Origin: Leptasterias polaris | Lineage: Eukaryota > Echinodermata > Asteroidea > Forcipulatida > Asteriidae | DNA length: 64,000 bases | Reading direction: 5' to 3' | Assembly: GCA_037783415.1 (NCBI GenBank) | Contig: JAZGTN010000165.1 | Span: forward strand, 620,001-684,000 | Shown: in pieces, positions 37,801 to 46,800 of the stretch | How the letters are laid out: each line of letters starts with the position of its first letter | Position numbering within the stretch: the first letter of the stretch is position 1 | The notes under the pieces: model-generated | Told to the model about the DNA's origin: nothing | What the model saw: only the letters and a program-made list of their open reading frames with translations | Database searches by the model: none | Made by a program: the position numbers and the translations under genes

Positions 37801-40800
37801 TGAACACTTTGAGACACATTTTTGGAGTGAGAGGGCACTATAAGAACTGAGTAATAATTAATGATCGAGTTGGTAATCAAGCTTGCACATTGCTGAAATG
37901 ACCTGTACCCAATTTCTTAAAGCTGCTTGAACACAAGAAGAAGCCAAGCTCGTCAAGTTATTCTTACCAGAATACATTTAACAGCCAAAACACAATGTCA
38001 CATCATGGTCACATCTAACTTCTGTGACTGGTATCAAGTTAAGCATAATTTTTGAAAGCAAATTTTCTGCTTAAGCAACTCAATGAAATTAGACCCTAGG
38101 CCGAATGGTATTGCCTTTAGTAAAGCGTAGTATCTGTGCTTACCTTAGCAACAAACAAAAATAAAAAATGCGCTTAATGCAAAGTGTGTATGGGCATGAG
38201 TACTTCATATTTCGTCATTCTTCACTTACACAGCTATCACTACATACAGCACTAACCCTTACTACATGAAAGTGGAAAAAGTCATAATAAGCGCAGAATT
38301 TCGCAGTAAGCAGAGCCATGGAATTGAGCTGAATATTAAAAACTGCAAAGTACCTTCCAAAATTATTTTAAAAAACTGAATTGGGTACAAGCAACAGGAC
38401 GCCACCCTGCCATTCCTGAGAATTAGTCGTCAATTTGTTTTATTACACATAAGCTTAATTTAAAGTAGATTTTTTTTATTTCTGTTTAATTTTTTTTATT
38501 GAACAGGAGATGAAAGTCAAATTACGAGAGAGGTTTCCAACACAAACTTTTATCTACCCTTGTGAGTTTGACAGTATTGATGATGAGTCAAGGGTAAGCA
38601 GATGAGGGGTAGTACCCACTGGACCACTGGCTAGAGTCCAGTCATTTTAGCATAGGGCCAGTAACCTCACAGTTCACCCAGTGACAGAGCTTAACTTTTG
38701 GGAGAAAATCCACAAGACTACAGGGCTCGTAGCTCAAAATCTTTACTGGACCAGACATTTTTTTACAAGACCAGATTCAAAATGTGAAGGAAAAAAAAAT
38801 TGCTGACACAGTTTAACATGCATTTGACTGCTTTTATATGAACCCGAACTGAGACAAGTAAGAGAAGAGTATACATGTACTTGATTACTCATATAATTGA
38901 AAGATAAATTATCAGACCCAAAGTCAACACTTGAACATAATGTGTTTCTGTTATTCAATTGAAAAACACAAGACCATCGGACTTTAGGTCATAAGTTTAC
39001 TGGCCCGACACTAAAATTACTGGCCTCTCTGGCCTGTGGTCCAGTGTGAAATTCGAGCCCTGCATGGCTTGTAGCTTAAAATAATTACTGGACCTGTGTT
39101 TTTAGTTGACCAGAATTGAAATAAGAAAAAAACCTACAGTTTAACATTTGAACTGTTTTTTAAGTTGAACACAGCATTAAGAGAAGATTCATCTCATTTC
39201 TATTGTGACTAAGAGTTCGTCAATACTCATAACAGAAAGAGAATTATCAGACTGAAAGTTAACATTTAGGTTTAGCTATGTATGGTACGTATTTAGATTT
39301 TAACTTTGGTTTGATGTCTCAGTTGGTAGGGCGCCGGCACGTTAACCCGGAAGTCACAGGTTCAAATTCTGCTCTAGTCAATATTTTCTTGTTCAAACCA
39401 AAATTAAATAAACTTCAGCCTGTCAGTTTCCCTTGTGGTTTTCTATTTGACATTTAGATTTTGGAAGAGGATAAATTCTTTATAAATTGATATTGAAATT
39501 TTGTTTGTTTGAAATAATTGTTAATAGGGGACTTTTGGGACGCTTGGTGGCAGCAGACTTACCAGGTAAATCCATTGTTCTGGGTAAATTTACCTGGTAA
39601 GTCTGCTGCCACCTAGCGTTCCAAAGTCTCCCATTGATGAGTCACATCGCCCGGCCTCTTATCTCATAACCAATTATCGCTTCGAAATGGCCCATTGGAA
39701 ATACGTTACGGCCGCGTGCTGCACGCCCCAGTTTTACGAGCGCGATTTACCCTTTGTGTACAATGTCTTTTGCCGCTCGGCCTGCTTCTGCAGGCCTACA
39801 TAATTGGAGGGAAGAAATCTGTAAACAAACGAATAAACACATAACGCATGCGCACTACTACTAGCGGGCTTTTTACATTGCGCAGTTCATTATCTTCAAC
39901 AGCATTTTTTCCACCGAGTATTTTGATGTTTTGATCGTCGAATTTGGCCAATCCGAAGCTGACTTACGGTAAATATAACATTCAGATGTTACAATAAAGG
40001 GTCATTTTAGGAACTTATTTTGAGGATATTTCCGATTATCTCCGGAAGCCAACCAATTGACAAATTCAAAGATGTGTTGTTTAGCTTTTATAATTACAAT
40101 CCTCCTAAAATGTACGATGCTGTGCACTGAAAATATTTCAGTGTTAGATTTGTAGGTCGAGTTGGATCGTGAGCCAGTCTTCCGTGTATGTAGTGCAGTA
40201 GGGAATTTATTTGTTGTATACCAGGACAACGTGTTGCCATGTGCGCAATGCGCATGTGCAAAGAAATTCCGGCTCGATAATTGTATTAGTGCGCGTGTGC
40301 GCGCCTGCTGTTTTTACGCCCGCGGCAAAAGACATTGAACCTTTGATGTGCCTTCGTTGTGACTCCTATTTTCTTCCTCCATGGTCACACGAAGCAATTG
40401 ACAGGCAATCAGTTCCAGGCAATCTCGAAAAAAACAAAACATTTGTAACTTCATCTTGATATAAAGTTGTTGGGAAAAAATAAGACAGTGTTAGAAAAAT
40501 AACTCCTGTTCTACCGAAGTGTTCCTTTTGCTTGCAATTCGGTTGGTTGCCTCTAAGTTGCCCGTGAAAAAGCCCTGTGTAACCAAGTCTTAAATTTCAA
40601 ACTTCCAGGTTATATCCAACTTTTAACTAATTTAAAAGTTTTACAAATTTCCGGGCATAGATCATTTTGAAGGGTCTGGATGACTTTGGACAGAGAGTGC
40701 TAGAGTTCTTCAAGAGAGCGATTGAGAACAAGTATCCAGAAAGTGACATCAAAGCACCAACTCCAGAACAACTAGGTATAATACATGCAGCATATTTTGG

Positions 40801-43800
40801 GGCCTTTTTGTTTCATTCCTTAAACCATCTCAGCTGGGAATAGCCTGTGCTGCCAACACCTGGCTGAGACACAAGAATCATCTCTGTGTTTCAATTACCC
40901 TTGGTGAAGAAAAGTAGTTATGAAATGTCTTGCTCAAGGACACTGAGTGTCATGCTCGGTATTCGAACCCACACCCTGATAACTTAGCCACCAGAATTTA
41001 AAGTCCAGTGCACTAGACTACTCTGCCCTCACAGGTAACCAATTTACTCCTGGGTGAAGAGAAGCAATTATAGTTTAATGTCTTGCTGAAGGACACAAGT
41101 GTCATGACTGGGATTCAAACCCACACCCTTATAACTTGGCCACCAACCTGAGTCCTGTGCACTAGACCTCTCGGCCATGACAAGCCACATTAAAGAAAAA
41201 TGTACCATAATTTTATAAACAGCAAACCTGATCAGAGATGTTGCATAAAGATACATCTGAAGACAACAAAACCTATTCATGAAGTTCATCATCTGACATT
41301 ATTGGGTTTTGTTTATGATTTAAAGAGCAAGACCAACACGATATATACATGGAGCAAAAGGGAAAACTGGTCTTCGGCCGAGACAAAGAAATTGGCAAAA
41401 TGATGAGCTTTGCGAAGGGTCTGCCGCCCAAGGATTCAGCCATTGAAGCAGACAAAGAGTGCCACCACATGATCGTTGTAGCTGACCCAGGGGAAGGCAA
41501 GTCCAGTCTGATGGCCCGCTTTGTCATGGAGGCCAACAAGGTACAGCAACAGGCCTGCTTGTACGAAGTAGATTTGAATAATGTCTGGTGCAATGACTTG
41601 CTTAAAGTCGCAAGTTACCGCTTTGAATTCTTCAGACTATAGAGACAGTTGCTATCTCACTTGTATTGGTTCAGGGGAAGCCTTTGTATAAAATGGGCAA
41701 ACCCTGGTATCAATGTGCCATACACATTCATTAAGACTTGTGTATGGGTGTTTGCCGTCTCTTACATTAAATCTACTCAAAAGCTTGCTCCTATAACCAC
41801 TTTTTGACTAAGCAAGTCATTGTACCATAAATTATTCAAATGTAACTCGCAAATGGCTTATTAAGAGGTGGCAGTTCAGGGTGTTTTTGTTGACAGAAGT
41901 TATTAAAAAATTTAAATGTTTTGTATATTAGCCTGGACACCATAACTGCTTAAAGTTTGCCTCACAGATGCCATATACTGTGCATCATGGGAGGAATGTT
42001 GGCTCCTTTTACAAATCAGCATTTGCAAAAGTTTGCTTTGCACATTCTAGTTAATTTTTTCACATAATATTTCAAATTCACATTTACTTCCATATGTCAT
42101 GAAAGTTTCAAAAAAACAATACAAAACAGAAAACTAATTTAAGAAGATAACCATAAATCCAGTTTTACAAGACAGAACTCAAATTGTGTATGGAGGCATC
42201 TTCTAGAAGCCAAGGCTTGTGGTGAGGTGCCTGATGGACAGACAAACACAGCGTAAACAAGAACGTACGGGCAGACGGGTTGAACAAAGACATAAAGAAT
42301 GAAAGATAGTTATCAATGAGTGTTAACTTATAATGTTTTCTTTATGGGTATGTGGATTTTCATTTTCAAGTTGAAGGGATAGATAAACATACAGGTACAT
42401 TTTTCACCACAGGCAGGTCTAGCAGTCTTTTACCATTTTGTTGGCTGCACGGCGAAGTCCAATCGACCCTCGAGTATACTCCAAAGATTAGGTGCGTACT
42501 TTGAAAATCCATTTTAAATCCAGTAAAAGTGTTCATGGGGATGATGTCCTTTTTTGTTCACGTAAACACGTAAACCACAGTGACACTGAAAGAGAAATGC
42601 AGAGGCCATTCATTAGGATTTTAGCAGAGTGTTTATAAAGTTGCTTCTTCATGAGTTGTTCTGGGCCTACACTTTTTGGGGAAAAAACTTGTAGACCACA
42701 GAGAAAATACATCAAATCAATGAAATAGTGTGTTTTTCTGAACTCGCAAAACTGTTAATTTTTGTTTACAGTAACAGCAGGCGTTTTTGGGGTATGATGT
42801 GGTAAAAATAATTGGACAAAATGTGTTGATCTGGATGTTGCTTCCATCCTACCCATGTGTTTCATGGTCGAGCCGTCAAGTGCCAGACTCAAGCTCTGGT
42901 GTACTGATCAGCAGAGTGTGTGTTAGCCAATACAAAAGAGCCCAACACTTATTGCTTAGAAAAGGATTTGTCTTTGTGATCGCCACAGCACTTTGTAAAC
43001 AGTATACTGCTATGTAAACAAATGGGTCTATATTATTTCGAAAATACACCAGCTCTGCATACCTAGTTGAACAAATAATGAGTGCTTTGACACACCCTTG
43101 GGTGTGATAAAATGCTATATTGAGAACTGGTACACTTAATGTTGAGAGAAGGGGTTTTTGCCCCAGTGTTTTTCAGGCAAGTTTGCTGTAAATACAAGGG
43201 TCTCATAATTTATAGCTTTAATAATAAGAATAATAGTGGCTTCTCATATAACGCTCATATCCAGTACTCAGTGACGCTCAACGCGCTTCAACGTTCAGTA
43301 TTTTTTTCTGCAAGGTATGTGGAGCTACGTTATTGAAGTATGAGACCTACTCACCATGAAATGGTTTACAAGGTGCTGTGTCGCAACATGCAGCTAATCA
43401 AACCACGAACACCGGGGCGAACCCCTTCTCTTTCCGATAAGTGCACTAGGATCTTTTATATGCATTACAAAAGACACCTAAGGCTTTACGTCCCATCCGA
43501 AGGACGAAGCAGTAATGGTCAAGTGTCTTGCTTAAGTTAAGGACACAAGTGTAACAACCGGGACTTGAACCCACACTCTGCTGAACAGAAACACCAGAGC
43601 TTGAGTCCAGTGCTCTTAACCGCTCGGCCACGACACGCAAAAGATTTGAATACCTCGCAGAAAAATAGTGAGGGAATATCAGCGCCCATCTGTGACAAAT
43701 ACCGGCGCTTTATCATTATTATCATTTTTTTGACATTGATGTTTCTGTCAACCTCTTTCACATTCCTAAGTTGACAAACTAGAGGAGCTGTACCCAGACC

Positions 43801-46800
43801 TATGCAATACTGATGGGGATGATCAGGAGACTGAAGACAATCGCCAGTCGGGACCAAAGTTGACTCCAGATGAGCAGAAAGCCAAACTGATGGAAGACTA
43901 CATGAAGAGGCTTGGGCAGACTTACAAACAGCTTCTTCTTGTTGTGGATGCTGTTAACCAAGTAATATCGCTGTTTATTATTATTTTTTTTTATTGAGGC
44001 CAAAAAGCCAAATACAATTGTTTTTTTTTTTTTTTTTAATTGGTAATGGGGTGCAGGTTGTTTTTTATATTTTAGTTTGTTTCCGTGAACCACTACATGT
44101 ATGTATGTACTACTAAATTACCAGAGTAATCAACCACAAGGGAAACTGACTGGGTAATTATAAATCAATTTTGGGATGAACAAAGAAACAATTACCAGAA
44201 CGGGAATTGTGGACCTACAACCTGCAGGTTTGTACACAGCTCAGTGGACGAAAACATCAAATATTATAATTCTTGGAGATTGCACCGTCTGTTTTTAATC
44301 AATTTTTGATATGAAGAAAGGGGGTATACTGTATCCCAAAACTTGTTTAGCTATCATTTTTAAAACTCTTGAATTTACGCGGAAATTATGACAAAATGGA
44401 ACATCTCCAATATAACCAGTGTAGTATCTTGCCTGCCAGGCAGAGCCCAGGAATGTACAAGACGATCGATTGTTTGTAAACAAAAGTTACATGGTCTATT
44501 TTATCCTTGTTGTGACCTGACTGACGCCCCCTGAACAAAGATATTGACTAAATATAGGCATAACTTTCTCTTAATTCACATCTACCATCATATCCCAGTC
44601 ATCTCAAGAAAAAGACCGCTACCGATGGCTCCCCGCATCCTTGAGTGGCAACATCCGATGTGTGATGAGCACAACGAGAGAAGGCCGAACCCTTGAGGAG
44701 CTGAGAGAGCACTGCTCTAATGCAGCAGAGCTACCCCTGACAGCTCTTGATGATAAAGCAAGGGAAGAGATCATTACAAACTACTTTGGTAGATACAATA
44801 AGGTTGGTCAAGATGATAAGGCAAACTGTAATTAGTTTATATTTATTAAGCAGTTAAGTATGAGTTTATTTTGAACTTTTATATGGATAGAACATTCATG
44901 AATCGGCCTGATACTTCGTTCTTGAAATGGCAACGGCACCAAGGCATTTTCTTTTTTGGAAAGGGCACCTCTATGTGGAAATTGCAAATTTCTGTTGGAA
45001 TGTTTCACGAGGCACCAAAGGCAATGACCAGAGGCATGGAGGTGATTGCCTCCATTGCCTCGGTGAAGCATCCGGCTGCATACAAAAATGTTTTGGGTAG
45101 TGATCATTAATTAATAACCGAGACATGCATGTTAGTCCTAATACTTGTCCTACTAAAACAGGGATGTGATTTCTCTGTTTTGGGTTTTTTTTTACTTAAG
45201 ATCAAATTCACACAAAAATGAAGATAAAACCATATATAGCGCCCCAGATTGCAGAGTAGGGCTTTTAAAACCAAAGATAAATGTTATTATCGAGCTTCGT
45301 GCTCGCAAGTTTTCGAGCTCGCATGCTTTGCGCTCAGAGTTCAGTTTGTTTTTTTCAACAGCCTATCACATCCCTGAAAAAGCAGTAATTAATATGATCT
45401 TGATACTTACAGACTTTAGATCCAGAGCAGTTGTCCCTCCTCACCCACTCCGAGGGTGCCAAGAATGCCCTGTGGCTGTCACTGACCTGTGAGGAGCTGA
45501 GGGTCTTCGGAGTGTTCCAGGAAGTGACGACACGCATCCGGGAGATGCCTGGCTCCTTGGATGGACTGATTGAAAGCATCTTGAACAGGTTGATCAATGA
45601 GGATGAGACGGATATGGTGGAGAAGGTAAGGTCATATCAGAATTGGCAGCTCGGGGTGTTTGCTCAGGACAGCCTATGCAAGGTTTGCCCTAAACTTTTT
45701 GACCTACATTTTTTGCCCTGAACTTTTTCAGTGACTAGCCCGCAGGACCAGGTAGCTTGTTTAACTAGTTGATATTTCCCATTAATACGAATGCTTTTCA
45801 ACACTGACTGAGCCAGCCACAGGTCTTTTGCTTAACAGAGGAGATCTGTATGCATATCATAACGTCACCGTTTTCACGAAGGGACGGGCATGTCCAAACG
45901 CTTGATTGAGATAACCATTTTACGCTATGCTTGGCTTAAAACTGCAAAATCTGCAATACTAAAGCCACGGTTTGCAGTTATAAACATCTCATATGATTCT
46001 GTATAAGTTTAACCTCTCTGTTGACTAACTAATTTCTTAAAATATATTGGCTAATTGCCATAGTAATTAGTCAAAGATGCCCGTCTCTTCGTGAAACCTA
46101 AAAGTGAGATGACCTACTTAAACACCCAACTGGATAACGTATTAAACATAGGAAAAGGGCGCGCGTGTCACATGATCGCGCGCAAAGATACCCGTCCCTT
46201 CGTGAAACCTGAAAAAAAGAATTTGGCTACATTTTACGCTCTTCTGTTACAACGCATTACAATGCATTTTTGGGGCCGACGTCTCTTTGTGAAAACGCAA
46301 AACGCATTTATTGAGATAAAAGCCCCTGCTGAAATAACCAATAATTTGTCATTTAAAGATACCCGTCTCTTCGTGAAAACGGTGACGATAAGGGGGGAAA
46401 CTGACCTATATTTAAATGAGTAGTGAGCAAAGAACAATTTGCAAACTTGCATTGCTGTTGGGCATAAACTCTGGATAAGAATTTTGGAAGATTTGAGTGT
46501 GGTTTGTTCTTTTATTTTGCAGATGCTTCATTTCCTTGAGTGTTCCCGAGGTGGACTGAATGAGACAGAGCTCAAAGCTCTCTTAGGTGACTTGGATAGC
46601 GCCACACCCACACCGGCTTTACACTGGGCCATGGTTCGACGCACACTCAAACCATTCCTGAGGAACTCTGGGACACAGGGAGATGTAGAAAGACTACAGT
46701 TCTATCATCTCGCCATTAACAAGGTACTTTAGAGACCCCTTGCATATGACGTCACACTCTCAAAAAGCACCCTCACTGAGGCCAAAGGAGGCAAATCATT

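Noticed and set aside
39311..39380. tRNA gene
   Set aside because: The tail recurs in two other copies, so it is a SINE head.
43560..43640. Functional tRNA-Leu/Ser gene (minus)
   Set aside because: Good A and B boxes, but it is the head of a SINE body and I see no complete acceptor stem or terminator at the right distance.
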